Shown: in pieces, positions 18,466 to 27,773 of the stretch
Numbering within the stretch: position 1 is the first letter of the stretch
Layout of the letters: each line of letters begins with the position of its first letter
Program-made: the position numbers and the translations under genes
Assembly (NCBI RefSeq): GCF_001591045.1
Contig: NZ_BCUA01000002.1
Coordinates: 1 to 64,000, forward strand
Reading direction: 5' to 3'
DNA from: Sphingopyxis granuli NBRC 100800
GTDB taxonomy: Bacteria > Pseudomonadota > Alphaproteobacteria > Sphingomonadales > Sphingomonadaceae
DNA length: 64,000 nucleotides
The notes under the pieces: generated by a model
What the model was told of the DNA's origin: nothing
The model's input: only the letters and a program-made list of their open reading frames with translations
Databases searched by the model: none

Positions 18466-19030
18466 CCTCCGCGCCCGCGGGCGCCTGTTTCATCGCCTCG
18501 GAGACCAGCCGCAGCGCCTTGGCGAGATGCTTCTCGACCGTGCTCTCGGCGATCCCCATATGCTCGGCGATCTGACGCTGCGAGAAGTCCTGAAACTTCT
18601 TCAGCTCGAAAGCCTCGCGGCATTTGGGCGGCAGCGTCTGCAATATTCCGTGCAGGCGCGCCAGTTCTTCCTGTCCACTCAGGCGCCTGTCGACGCTCAT
18701 TTCCTCATCGATGATGTTCAGGGCATCCAAATCCGCCACCAGATCGATCGCCACGATGCGCGACCGGCGGATATGCTCGCCGACGATATGCCGCGCGGTG
18801 ACGAACAGATAGGCGCGCGCGTTGCGGATCGAATCGGAATCGGCGGTCCACAGCCGGGCATAAGCCTCCTGCACCACCTCGTCGACGTCGCACGAGCCCA
18901 GACCGCGCAGGCGGCCGACAAGCCATTTGCGCAGATCGGGTTCGTGCGGCAGCACCTCCCGCGCGAACCAGCGAAGTCGAGCCTGATGATCCATCGCCGC
19001 GATGGCATCAGCATTCACCGCCCGGGTCAA
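18425..19030 (-). CDS. ECF-type RNA polymerase sigma factor (FecI-like)
   Basis: This 201-residue sigma factor has region 2 at EPDLRKWLVGRLRG ... DEVVQEAYARLWTAD and region 4 at LPPKCREAFELKKFQDFSQRQ with the helix-turn-helix AEHMGIAESTVEKHL. The longest reading begins at a TTG (19030). GTG 19018 and ATG 18994 (MDHQARLRWF) are equally possible, and the last fits the usual length better. With FecR and the STN receptor directly downstream, the trio forms a cell-surface signalling system. The sigma factor probably transcribes the receptor gene and perhaps the peptidases beyond it. Confidence 0.93.
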   Translation of the reverse strand: MTRAVNADAIAAMDHQARLRWFAREVLPHEPDLRKWLVGRLRGLGSCDVDEVVQEAYARLWTADSDSIRNARAYLFVTARHIVGEHIRRSRIVAIDLVADLDALNIIDEEMSVDRRLSGQEELARLHGILQTLPPKCREAFELKKFQDFSQRQIAEHMGIAESTVEKHLAKALRLVSEAMKQAPAGAEDGRRRERRFWKWG

Positions 19031-19095
19031 GGGAAAATGACAATATCATGACTTATTTGTTGGAATTACAAATGCTTGTATCGCGCACGGCGAAG

Positions 19096-19118
19096 GGCCG
19101 GGCGGCGGGTGCCCGGCC
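19096..19118 (-). terminator. Hairpin after the small exported protein gene
   Basis: An 8-bp perfect stem (GGCCGGGC / GCCCGGCC) with a 7-base loop begins 27 bases beyond the stop at 19145. A short outer CACGG/CCGTG pairing extends it. It should end transcription coming from 21.6 kb before the sigma-factor promoter region (19031-19095). Confidence 0.55.
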
Positions 19119-19144
19119 GTGCTGCAGCGCCGCGTCGCCGGCGA

Positions 19145-19864
19145 TCAGCTGATCCGCTTCACCACCTTCCCCGTCGCGTCGAGGAATTCGATGCTGGGTT
19201 CCCCCGATGCACCGACCCGCAGCAGCAGGCGCGGCCTGCCGCTCTTGTCGGCGAGTTTCACGATCGCATCATCGGATGTCTTGCCGACGAACAGCCGTTC
19301 GGCGGCCGTGCCCTTCGCCGTCGCATAGGCGCGCATCTCTTCGCGGATGCGGTCGCGGGCGGCCTGGTCGGGCGCCGTCGCGGCACGCTCGCTCATCTCC
19401 ATCAGCGGCTTGATCGGCCAGTCGGGCCGGTCCCAGACGCGCAGGCCGGCGGCGCGCTGGCCGTTCGCCTCGCTATACTGGATGCCGACGGTCTGGTCCT
19501 GCTTGTACTGGTCGAACATCAACGATGCGCTGGCGCGGCGGTGCTCGCCCACGGTCTTGCTGTCGAAGGTCAGCCCGCCGACCTCGTCGCCTTCGTCGTT
19601 GAAGAAGAGCATGCCGCCCGTATCGCGGCTGTGGTGCTTATATTCCTTGCCCTCCATGAACAGGCCGGGAAAGCGTTCCGAATTGGCGAGTACCAGCCGA
19701 TATTTGCCGTCGGGTTCGACGATGTTGATCCGCTTGACGCTGATCTCGTCAAAGCTGCTCTTCGCCGGCCCGGCGTCGGCCATCACCATCGCGGCGGGCG
19801 TCGCGGCGCCCGCTGCGAAGCCCGCCGCGATCAGCATCATCTGCCCCATGCGCTTCCCGGTCAT
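19145..19864 (-). CDS. Exported protein of unknown function, 239 residues
   Basis: I do not recognise a characterised family. The protein has an N-terminal hydrophobic segment (GQMMLIAAGFAAGAATPAAMV), so it is secreted or membrane-anchored. The body is rich in short beta-strand patterns with repeated Gly-Gly or Asp-Gly turns (TGGMLFFNDEGDEVGGLTF, SVKRINIVEPDGKYRLVLAN). The C-terminal half contains the helical segment DQAARDRIREEMRAYATA and ends in strands (RLLLRVGASGEPSIEFLDATG). The repeated motif of residues reading a small molecule or surface is compatible with a binding protein, but nothing fixes a role. It starts 15 bases downstream of the esterase stop and is probably in the same transcript. 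Confidence 0.8.
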   Translation of the reverse strand: MTGKRMGQMMLIAAGFAAGAATPAAMVMADAGPAKSSFDEISVKRINIVEPDGKYRLVLANSERFPGLFMEGKEYKHHSRDTGGMLFFNDEGDEVGGLTFDSKTVGEHRRASASLMFDQYKQDQTVGIQYSEANGQRAAGLRVWDRPDWPIKPLMEMSERAATAPDQAARDRIREEMRAYATAKGTAAERLFVGKTSDDAIVKLADKSGRPRLLLRVGASGEPSIEFLDATGKVVKRIS

Positions 19865-19879
19865 CGTCCATTCCCCTCT

Positions 19880-21574
19880 TCAATAATTCCACGTATCGAC
19901 CGGCGCGCCCGCGGGGGCCGCGCTGCGGTCATGGTCGGCGACCTCGCGGACGACGCCCGCCCAATCGGTGTGGTGCCAGTTGTGCCCCTTCTTGGGCCGG
20001 CCATATTCGAAGCGGATCGGATAATCCGGGCCCGCCACCTCGGCGACCATGTCCTGAAAGCGGTAGACCGCGAGATTGAGGTAGAAATCGTCCATCTCGC
20101 CGGCAAAGAAGTTCAGCTTTCCGCGCAGCTTCGGTCCCAGCGTCGCCCAATTGTCGCGCGCATAGCCCGACAGGTCGAAGCCGTGCTCGCGCATGTAGCG
20201 GACGACCTCCTTGTTGATGGCGCCGGTCTTCTTGTCATAGAGCAGCACCGGATAGCCGTCGGCGCCGACCGGTCCGTGCGTCGTCTGCCAGATGTCGAGC
20301 TGATAATAGGACCGTCCCTTCGACCCCATCATCGCCTCGAACGCGGCGAGGGTGCGCAGGTCCATCAGCGGCATCCCCTCGCGGCTGCGGCGGAAGGGCT
20401 TTTCCTTCGTGATCCAGTCGTTGATCTGCAAGGTGAACATATTGTCCTCCTTGTAGATGTCGGTGAGCTGGTAGCGGGTGAAGTCGATCGGATCGGGATT
20501 GAACACCCACGCGCCGCCGAACAGGTCGGGGTAATGGAGTTGCAGAGCCAGCGCCTCCCAGCCCCCGGTCGACGCCCCTTCGACGATCCGGCCATAGGGC
20601 TGGTCGATCAGCCGGAAGGTCTTTTCGAGATAGGGCATCAGTTCCCTGGTGATGGCGTCGCCCCACGGACCGTTGTTGGCCGAATTCAGCGCATAGGATT
20701 CGAAGAAATAGGGCCCGGGCGTCTCGAGCGTGATCGCCGCCATGCGCGGGAAGCCGTCGCCCGTCCATTCGCGCGAGAATTGATAGCCCGTCTTGACGTT
20801 GGCGTCGGCCGCGCCGCGCCGAGCGCCATCGGTATCGCTCGCCGGATCGGGATTGAAATTGAACGGCGCGCCGAAATGGCCGAACGTATAGATCGCCGGA
20901 TAGCGCACGTTCGGATGCTTGGCGAAATCCTTCGGCAGCAGCACCTCGGCACCGATCGAGATGGGAATACCCCAGAAATCCGATAATATCTTGCTCTTGA
21001 TACGGACGCGCTTGATCCACGGCGTGTCGGGATCGCGCGCGACCGGGCCGATCTTCTCGGTCAGCGTCAGCGCGACGGGCGCGCCGCCCGCGGGATCGAG
21101 GCGGGCGTCGAGCGGCTTGCTGTACGGGTTGCCGGGGAACATCGCCGCGCCGACGCGCTGGTCGCTGACCGGCACCCAGATGGTATGACCATCGGCCCGC
21201 TTCGCCTTGACATAGGGAATGAGGACGGCCTGCACCCTGTAGTCGCCCGCGGGCAACCGATCGAGGTCGAACGGAAAGCCGTCCGCCTTCGCATCGACCG
21301 TCACCGTCGTGCCGGGCGCGAGATTCTCGACATCGACGCCGAAGGCCGGTGGGCCGCTCATCCCGAGCAACTGGCGCGGCTCGGCCCGGGCCAGCGATGT
21401 ATTGGAGCGCGGAGCGGCGACGACGATCAACCGTCCGGTGACCGGCGCGTCGGCGGCCGTCGGCGGCAGCGTCACCGAAAAGCTGATCTGCGCCGAAGCC
21501 GGCGCGACGACGACCAGCGAAACCAGCGCCAGAACGGCCTGAATCCCCCGCCTGCAATGATTGAAAAGCCCCAC
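19880..21574 (-). CDS. Exported alpha/beta-hydrolase (putative esterase family)
   Basis: This 564-residue exported protein has a C-terminal alpha/beta hydrolase of the Esterase-D-like group. A signal peptide (IQAVLALVSLVVVAPASAQ) is followed by an N-terminal beta domain of about 160 residues. The hydrolase follows, with the probable nucleophile in EGASTGGWEAL, preceded by ELMPYLEKTFRLI. The candidate acid is in FFAGEMDDFYLN and the His in KKGHNWHHTDW near the end. I chose the GTG at 21574 because a GGGGGAG site lies 6 bases before it and it immediately precedes the signal peptide. The substrate is unknown. It faces a LuxR-type regulator gene across 159 bases. Confidence 0.83.
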   Translation of the reverse strand: MGLFNHCRRGIQAVLALVSLVVVAPASAQISFSVTLPPTAADAPVTGRLIVVAAPRSNTSLARAEPRQLLGMSGPPAFGVDVENLAPGTTVTVDAKADGFPFDLDRLPAGDYRVQAVLIPYVKAKRADGHTIWVPVSDQRVGAAMFPGNPYSKPLDARLDPAGGAPVALTLTEKIGPVARDPDTPWIKRVRIKSKILSDFWGIPISIGAEVLLPKDFAKHPNVRYPAIYTFGHFGAPFNFNPDPASDTDGARRGAADANVKTGYQFSREWTGDGFPRMAAITLETPGPYFFESYALNSANNGPWGDAITRELMPYLEKTFRLIDQPYGRIVEGASTGGWEALALQLHYPDLFGGAWVFNPDPIDFTRYQLTDIYKEDNMFTLQINDWITKEKPFRRSREGMPLMDLRTLAAFEAMMGSKGRSYYQLDIWQTTHGPVGADGYPVLLYDKKTGAINKEVVRYMREHGFDLSGYARDNWATLGPKLRGKLNFFAGEMDDFYLNLAVYRFQDMVAEVAGPDYPIRFEYGRPKKGHNWHHTDWAGVVREVADHDRSAAPAGAPVDTWNY

Positions 21575-21733
21575 GTCCGCTCCCCCTCGAATAACAGCTC
21601 TCCGGATGACGATGAACCGGAAGGCGATTTCCGCCATTCGATCATCAATAGGCTGGTAAGCTTCGATACGATGGGTATGGCCGCAAGACGTCGGTGCGAT
21701 TCGCGATTGGCAAATGCGCCCGCATCGCTTTTA

Positions 21734-22852
21734 ATGAGCAACGACGGACCGCTGGGAGAAGGAAAACGCTTGGGTCATCGTCACGAAGCGACCGACGCGA
21801 TCATCGGCCGCATCTATGAAACGGCGGTGATTCCGGACCTCTGGCCGGACCTGCTGGAGCATATCGCGAAGTCGCTGGACGCTTTGGGCGGGAATCTGAT
21901 TCGCCGCAGCGCCGCCGGAGTCCAGATCGTCTCCTCTCCATCGGCCGTGGAAATCACGCAGGAATTCGACCGGCAGGGCTGGAACCGGAACAACAGCCGG
22001 GTCGCGCGCCGTTTGGAACGAGCGTCCTATCCGGGTTTCCTGTCGGATATCGACCTGCACAGCATCGAGGAGATCAACTCGCTGCCGATGTATACGGAGT
22101 TCCTGACCCCCGCCGGGCTTGCGGCGGGTTCGGGAACCATCATCCAGGGCCTGGAGGACGAGGCGGTCGTCGTCGCGATCGAGGGGTTCCCATCGCACCG
22201 GGCCGCGCAACAGGCGGCACCCTTCCTCGACGGTCTGCGCCCGCACCTCGCCCGCGCGGCGACCCTGGCCGGAGAGATCAGACGGCAGCGGGCGGCAAGC
22301 CTGGTCGAAGTGTTCAACGTCATGAACATGGCGGTTGCGCTGCTCGACGCTCAGGGGCGGGTGCTGCGCGCGAGCCGACACTTCGAGGCCGCTTTCGACG
22401 ATCTGCTGCTCGACGGCAGCGTGCGCCTACAGATCGCGGACAGCATCGCGGACCGGCGGCTGGCCGACGGGCTGGCGACGATGCGCTGGATCGATCGCGG
22501 CTGTTCGATCGCCATCCGCGACCGCGACCAGACCGGACGCGCCGTGCTGCATCTGGTCCCGGCCAGCCGTGACGCGATGGGCATGTTCGACCGGGTCCGC
22601 CTGTTCGCCGTCCTCGCCGATCCCGAGAATCGCGCTCTGCCGGGTGCCGACATCATCGCCGCGCTGTTCGACCTGACGCCCGCCGAGGCACGGGTCGCGC
22701 GCGCGATCGCGGGGAACCGGGCACCGGCCGAACTGGCGGCGGAATGGGGAATCTCGGTCGAGACCATCCGGTCGCAACTGAAGCGCGCCTTCGCCAAGAC
22801 GTCCACCACGCGCCAGAGCGAACTGGTGTCGCTGCTGACCCGCTTTGGTTAA
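21734..22852 (+). CDS. LuxR-type (C-terminal HTH) transcriptional regulator
   Basis: This regulator of about 372 residues has a LuxR/GerE helix-turn-helix at its C-terminus: LTPAEARVARAIAGNRAPAE, then WGISVETIRSQLKRAFAKT. The N-terminal two thirds have no response-regulator or autoinducer-domain signature that I recognise. They contain a PAS-like stretch (FNVMNMAVALLDAQGRVLRAS). The start is uncertain: ATG 21734 (MSNDGPLGE) or upstream ATGs at 21671/21677, none with a good ribosome site. It lies between an exported esterase and the autotransporter and may regulate either. Confidence 0.85.
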   Translation: MSNDGPLGEGKRLGHRHEATDAIIGRIYETAVIPDLWPDLLEHIAKSLDALGGNLIRRSAAGVQIVSSPSAVEITQEFDRQGWNRNNSRVARRLERASYPGFLSDIDLHSIEEINSLPMYTEFLTPAGLAAGSGTIIQGLEDEAVVVAIEGFPSHRAAQQAAPFLDGLRPHLARAATLAGEIRRQRAASLVEVFNVMNMAVALLDAQGRVLRASRHFEAAFDDLLLDGSVRLQIADSIADRRLADGLATMRWIDRGCSIAIRDRDQTGRAVLHLVPASRDAMGMFDRVRLFAVLADPENRALPGADIIAALFDLTPAEARVARAIAGNRAPAELAAEWGISVETIRSQLKRAFAKTSTTRQSELVSLLTRFG

Positions 22853-22873
22853 CGACCGATAAAAGACGGATTT

Positions 22874-22898
22874 TCACCCATATGGGTGATGCGCATCA
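22874..22898. promoter_or_regulatory. Two overlapping palindromes upstream of the autotransporter
   Basis: The 103-base gap before the autotransporter contains the perfect 16-bp palindrome TCACCCATATGGGTGA (22874-22889) and, overlapping it, the 12-bp palindrome TGATGCGCATCA (22887-22898). Both are suited to a dimeric regulator such as the adjacent LuxR-type protein. Binding is inferred only. Confidence 0.5.
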
Positions 22899-22955
22899 TC
22901 GTGCCGCGCAATAGCCGACCTCGAACACTGTTTTCGAACATATCGGGGGGCATAT

Positions 22956-25900
22956 ATGCGGACGACTGTTTCTGGAGCGACCAATCGCAAGGCGAGCCTT
23001 GTCGTAGGGGCAAGTCTGCTGGCACTGAGCACCGCCCAGCCCGCGCTGGCGCAGAGCGAGTGCGTCGGGTCGGTCTGCACGGTCGAGAACGACGGCGAGC
23101 GTGGGCCGGTCAGCGGGCAGACGGGCACCGTGACCATCGTGACCAACAGCGGCACGATCGCCGGCACCCCGGCCATCAGCCAGGCCGAATCGGTCGGGCT
23201 GCTGGTCTCCAACCAGCAGGGCGGCGTGATCGATAGCGAAGGCGGCGTGGCGATCCAGGGCATGCCGCGGCTGATCTTCGGCATCGCCAACGCGGGGACG
23301 ATCAACGGCGATGTCGTGCTCAACGACGCGCCCGCCCCCAGTATCTTCACCGCCCCGCTGGTCTTCTACATTCAGGAAGAAGGCGGGGAACTGCACGGGA
23401 ATCTGAGGCTCGGCACCACCGGTTTCGGCAGCGCCTATTTCCTTCAGCGCGGCGAGGACGATGGCATCTTCGGATCACTGTCGGCCGGCGCCGGGATCGA
23501 CGTCTTCGCCAAAAGCTATCGCGAGACCGGCTCGGTGGCGCTGGGGCAATATGCCAAGCCCGCCGATTTCGAGGTGGAAGGCTATGAAGTGCTGGGGACC
23601 GGCACGACGCTGACCCTCACCGGCAGCGGCACCACGATCAACCTCGCCGGCGACGGCAACGTCGTCAATACCGCCACCATCACCACGCTCAATCCCGTGG
23701 GCGCCTATCCGCCGGGCGTGATCGTCGTTCCGACGGCGATCGGCTATTTCCAGGCGAAGGTCGGCGTACAGCCGCGCGGCGCCACACCGGCCAACCCGAC
23801 CCCCTTTCGCAGCTTCTCCTACGGCAGCGCGCTGAACAGCTTCGTCAACAAGGGCTCGGTCGACGGCGACATCCGCCTGTCCACCGCCAGCTTCGTGAAC
23901 GAGGGCGACGTCAGCATCCGCACCAACGGCCCGGGCACGCTGATCCGCGCCGCCGCCGATCGCGCCTTCGCGTTCGACAACAGCGGTTCGATCGCCATGG
24001 CCGAAAATGGCGCGCGCGGTCCGCAAGCGGCGCTCGAAATGGAATATGACGACGGGGTGGAAGCCGCCGTCCGCATCCGATCGGCCGTCGACAGCACCGC
24101 GCCGAACCCGGTGACGATCGGCAACAGCGGCACGATCGCCGGCGGGCTCGACGCGCGCGTGATCGCCAGCACCTTCGCCTTCGACAACAGCGGCACGATC
24201 GAAGGGCTGGACAGCCCGACCTATTTCGCCCGCGGTCTGACGCTGGAGGTCGGCGAGCTCGACCTGACGATCGGGCCGGACGGGGACGACGAATTCAACG
24301 GAACCAGCGCGACGATCCGCAACACGGCGGACGGGGTGATCCGCGACGGTTTCCTTGCCGAGGTCGCCACCGACACGCTGCGTTTCGAAAATGCGGGGCT
24401 GATCGCCGCATCGACCCGCGAATGGGGCGTCGCGCTGCAGATCGAGCACGAACTTCTGTCGAGCGACGCCGACGAGGAGTCCGGGCTGCCCGAGATCGCG
24501 GCATCGAACCTGACCGTCGTCAACAGCGGCACGATCGAAGGCAGCATGGTGATCGACGCCGAAACGGTCGACGCCACGATCGACAACAGCGGTTCGATCG
24601 TCCGGGCCGCCCGGGCCGTCGACCAGACGAATTTCATGACCTTCGCTTATGGCGGCGAGGCGGCGCTCGAAATCTACAACGGCACCGACCCCGACCAGCG
24701 GTTCGTCTTCACCAACAGCGGCACGATACGAAACGATGAGCGCGGTGGCAGCGCCGTCGACATGGAGATCGAAGCCGGCGAAGAGGATGACGGGCACATC
24801 GGGTCGGCCGACGTGCGGGTCGTCAACACCGGCAGCATCGTCGCGGCGGGCGGCGCGACCGTCGTCCCCGGACAACTGATCGGCATGCCCCAGGAGATGG
24901 TGCTGGTGAACCCGGTCGCGGCGCTGAACGTCGATGCGTCCGACGTGACGGGCACCTCGACCATCCGCATCGAGAACGGCACGGACGGGGTGATTTCGGC
25001 CCTCGCCAACTTCAGCGTCCTGTTGCCCAACGGCTATCAGGAGCAGGCCGGAACGGCGGGCGCCTCGTCGGTCGCGATCGCCGCGTCGGGCCAGTTCATC
25101 ACCATCGTCAACTCGGGCCGCATCGAGGGCGGGGCAGGAAGCGACTATGCCAACGCGCCCAATGTCGTGTTCAACGGTCCCGACCTGCCCGATCGCTATC
25201 TGGCCGGCGCGATCCAGACCCTGGGCGACGAATATGACCCCGCGGACCCCGCCGGCTATGTCGGGTCGATCGACCATGTCATCAACCGCGAAGGCGGCGT
25301 CATCATCGGGTCGATCGACCTCGGCGCCAACGACGACATCATCGAGAATTACGGGTCGATCAGCGGCAATGTCTTCCTGCGCGACGGCGACGACACGTTC
25401 ATTCATGGCTTGCTGGCAAGCTTCGACGGCATCGCGGACGGCGGCACGGGGACCGATACGCTGGTCTTCGACATCACGGGGGCGCTCTATACCGGATCGA
25501 TCGATCCCGTCCTGCGCGCGAAGTTCGTCAATTTCGAGATCGAGAAGCTGATCGGCACCGGACGCGTCGTCGCCGAGGAAGGCATCACCGTGGCCGAAGG
25601 CGGCGAGTTGATCCTGACCGAGGATTCCACGATCGATGTCGGCGCCGGAAACGACGCCGTGTCGGGCAGCGAGGGAAGCGGCGAGACGGTCGTCCTTCAG
25701 GGCACCATCGTCGGCAACGTCAACATGAAGGGGGGCGACAATGTCGTCACCAACCAGGCTTCGATAACCGGCGACATCCTGGCGGGCGACGGCAACAACC
25801 GGATCGCCAACCCCGAAGGCCTGACTCTGACCGGCAGCATCGCGCTGGGCGACGGCGAGAACAATGTCGTCAATCAGGGTGTCGTGACCGGCGACGTGCG

Positions 25901-27710
25901 TTTCGGCGACGGTGGCAACCATTTCGCCAACAGCGGCCAGATCGGCGGCGACGTCCGCTTCGGCGGCGGCGACGACGTGCTCGACCTGACCGGGGACTGG
26001 GCGATCGGCGGCACGGTCGTCGGCGGCGGCGGAACCGACATCGTCAACGCCAGCTTCTCCTCCGCACCGGTGGCGGAGGCGGACCTGCCGGTCCTCGACC
26101 TGTCGGGGTTCGAGCAGATCGAGCAGTTCAACGTCAACGGCGGCACCGGCAAGATCGGCGGAACCGCGACCTTCGACGATATCCAGATCAACCAGGGCCG
26201 GCTGATCGGCGCCCAGGGGTCCGACATAAACGCCGACGTCACCATCCAGCAGGGCGGCACCTTCGGCAGCGCGGGCACGGTCAACGGCGACATCACCGTT
26301 CTGGCGGGCGGCACGCTGTCGCCCGGCGCCTCGCCGGAGGTGATGATCCACAACGGCGACCTGACCATGGCGTCGGGATCGAACCTGCTGTTCGAATTCG
26401 TTCCCGTGGGACAGAGCGACCAGCTGCTGGTCAGTGGCGCGCTGACGATCGCGAACGGCGCCACGCTGACCATCACCGGCAGCCGTCCGCTGACGCCGGG
26501 GATCGCCTATGACATGATCGTCGCGGACGGCGGGATCAGCGGCGAATATACGATTGCGAGCTGGGACCGCACAGCGGTCCAGGGCTTCCTGCGCTATACG
26601 CCGACCAAGCTGCAACTGCTCGGCACGTTCGTCGCCGCATCGGACGTGGCGACGCAGACCGGCGCGGCGATCGACTATGTCAACGGCCTGCTGGTGTCGG
26701 GCGACGCGGGGGCCACGCTGCTGGGTGCCATCCCGACGCTGCTCGACAGCAGCGGCTTCGCCAGCACCGCGGCGTTCGGCCAGCTTCATGCCGAAGCCTA
26801 TGCCAGCGCTGCGCAGCTGGGCGTCGAACAGGGCCTCAGCCTGGCGAAATCGCTGCGTTCGGGCGCGGCGGCGAGCGCCGCCGCGGAGCCCGGCCTCTAT
26901 GGCTTCGCGCAGCTGTTCGGCGACTGGCGGACGCTGAAGGGCGACGCCGCGATCGGCACCGCGCGGGCGAAAAGCCGCAGCCACGGGCTGCTGGGCGGGA
27001 TCGGCTTCGGCAGCGAAGCGGCATCGATCGGGGCCTTCGTCGGCTATATGGACGGCCGGCAGACGATCGCCGGGCTCGACGCGCGAACCGACTCCGACGG
27101 CGTGATCGCCGGCATCGCCGGTCACGTCGAAACCGGTGGACTGACGCTTCACGCGCTGATCGCCCACGACTGGAGCGATGCGACCACCGACCGCGCGGTT
27201 CCGGGCGCGGCGCGGGTAACGGGCGACCACCGCCTGCGTAGCTTCGTCGTCGACGCCGCGATCGGTTACGAGCTGGCGGCGGGAGCGAATTGGGCGATCC
27301 GGCCCGAAGCGGGGCTGACGCACGTATCGACCCGGCGCGGCGCGGTCGCCGAAACCGGCAGCGCGGCCTTCGGTCTTGCGGTCGACAGCGAACGGGTGAA
27401 GGCGACCTTCGTCGACGCGTCGCTGGCGCTGGTCGGCGGACAGGCCGACGATGCCGCGGTCGAGCCGTGGATCAAGGCAGGCTTCCGCTATCAGCTGGAC
27501 GGCGAAGCGACGACCGCGCGCGCCGGTTTCATCGGAGCGGGCAGCCGCTTCGTGGTGGCGGGCGCGGAACGCAAGAGCTTCCTGCCGACGCTCGGCGCGG
27601 GAATCGGCGTCCGGCTGGCGCCGGGCATGCGCCTGACCGCATCCTACGAGGGCGAATATGGCGGCGGCAACGGCCACCACGCCGCACTGGGGCTGCGCCT
27701 GGCATTCTGA
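22956..27710 (+). CDS. Autotransporter (type Va) with beta-helix passenger
   Basis: This is a 1584-residue autotransporter. The signal peptide (KASLVVGASLLALSTAQPALAQ) is followed by a passenger of about 1250 residues. The passenger is built of short beta-helix turns with many NSGTI/NSGSI steps and a Gly/Asn/Asp-rich repeat block (25717-25990). The C-terminal barrel begins near GLYGFAQLFGDWRTLKG and ends in GLRLAF with a terminal Phe, as expected for Bam-dependent insertion. Passenger function is not evident; similar proteins act in adhesion or aggregation. It follows the LuxR-type regulator in the same direction, and a strong hairpin lies just after the stop. Confidence 0.93.
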   Translation: MRTTVSGATNRKASLVVGASLLALSTAQPALAQSECVGSVCTVENDGERGPVSGQTGTVTIVTNSGTIAGTPAISQAESVGLLVSNQQGGVIDSEGGVAIQGMPRLIFGIANAGTINGDVVLNDAPAPSIFTAPLVFYIQEEGGELHGNLRLGTTGFGSAYFLQRGEDDGIFGSLSAGAGIDVFAKSYRETGSVALGQYAKPADFEVEGYEVLGTGTTLTLTGSGTTINLAGDGNVVNTATITTLNPVGAYPPGVIVVPTAIGYFQAKVGVQPRGATPANPTPFRSFSYGSALNSFVNKGSVDGDIRLSTASFVNEGDVSIRTNGPGTLIRAAADRAFAFDNSGSIAMAENGARGPQAALEMEYDDGVEAAVRIRSAVDSTAPNPVTIGNSGTIAGGLDARVIASTFAFDNSGTIEGLDSPTYFARGLTLEVGELDLTIGPDGDDEFNGTSATIRNTADGVIRDGFLAEVATDTLRFENAGLIAASTREWGVALQIEHELLSSDADEESGLPEIAASNLTVVNSGTIEGSMVIDAETVDATIDNSGSIVRAARAVDQTNFMTFAYGGEAALEIYNGTDPDQRFVFTNSGTIRNDERGGSAVDMEIEAGEEDDGHIGSADVRVVNTGSIVAAGGATVVPGQLIGMPQEMVLVNPVAALNVDASDVTGTSTIRIENGTDGVISALANFSVLLPNGYQEQAGTAGASSVAIAASGQFITIVNSGRIEGGAGSDYANAPNVVFNGPDLPDRYLAGAIQTLGDEYDPADPAGYVGSIDHVINREGGVIIGSIDLGANDDIIENYGSISGNVFLRDGDDTFIHGLLASFDGIADGGTGTDTLVFDITGALYTGSIDPVLRAKFVNFEIEKLIGTGRVVAEEGITVAEGGELILTEDSTIDVGAGNDAVSGSEGSGETVVLQGTIVGNVNMKGGDNVVTNQASITGDILAGDGNNRIANPEGLTLTGSIALGDGENNVVNQGVVTGDVRFGDGGNHFANSGQIGGDVRFGGGDDVLDLTGDWAIGGTVVGGGGTDIVNASFSSAPVAEADLPVLDLSGFEQIEQFNVNGGTGKIGGTATFDDIQINQGRLIGAQGSDINADVTIQQGGTFGSAGTVNGDITVLAGGTLSPGASPEVMIHNGDLTMASGSNLLFEFVPVGQSDQLLVSGALTIANGATLTITGSRPLTPGIAYDMIVADGGISGEYTIASWDRTAVQGFLRYTPTKLQLLGTFVAASDVATQTGAAIDYVNGLLVSGDAGATLLGAIPTLLDSSGFASTAAFGQLHAEAYASAAQLGVEQGLSLAKSLRSGAAASAAAEPGLYGFAQLFGDWRTLKGDAAIGTARAKSRSHGLLGGIGFGSEAASIGAFVGYMDGRQTIAGLDARTDSDGVIAGIAGHVETGGLTLHALIAHDWSDATTDRAVPGAARVTGDHRLRSFVVDAAIGYELAAGANWAIRPEAGLTHVSTRRGAVAETGSAAFGLAVDSERVKATFVDASLALVGGQADDAAVEPWIKAGFRYQLDGEATTARAGFIGAGSRFVVAGAERKSFLPTLGAGIGVRLAPGMRLTASYEGEYGGGNGHHAALGLRLAF
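25717..25990 (+). repeat. Tandem 19-21-residue repeats within the autotransporter passenger
   Basis: Four to five consecutive units share the pattern G-D-G-x-N-x-[IVF]-x-N-x(5-8)-G-[DS]-[IV]. Examples are GGDNVVTNQASITGDI, GDGNNRIANPEG, GDGENNVVNQGVVTGDV and GDGGNHFANSGQIGGDV. This is the Gly/Asp-rich beta-roll style of repeat and could bind calcium. The units differ in sequence and are not recent exact duplications. Confidence 0.7.
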
Positions 27711-27724
27711 CGGCCGTGTGGGCC

Positions 27725-27754
27725 GGCGCGCGGGTCCGACCCGGCCCGCGCGCC
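27725..27754. terminator. Strong hairpin between autotransporter and CueR-like gene
   Basis: A perfect 10-bp GC stem (GGCGCGCGGG / CCCGCGCGCC) with a 10-base loop begins 14 bases after the autotransporter stop and lies 19 bases beyond the convergent MerR gene's end. It is suited to ending both transcripts, although no T-run is visible. Confidence 0.6.
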
Positions 27755-27773
27755 ATGCCCCCGGCCTAACGCG

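Noticed and set aside
14050-18714. A very long plus-strand open frame (about 1550 codons) opposite the receptor/FecR genes
   Set aside because: It is an antisense artefact of high GC codon usage. The minus strand carries three well-defined protein families here, and the plus frame has no domain, start signal or plausible composition (extreme Arg/Asp content).
23475-27680. A 1401-codon minus-strand open frame inside the autotransporter gene
   Set aside because: It mirrors the Gly/Asp/Thr-rich repeats of the real gene and has no recognisable motif. The opposite frame has signal peptide, repeats and barrel.
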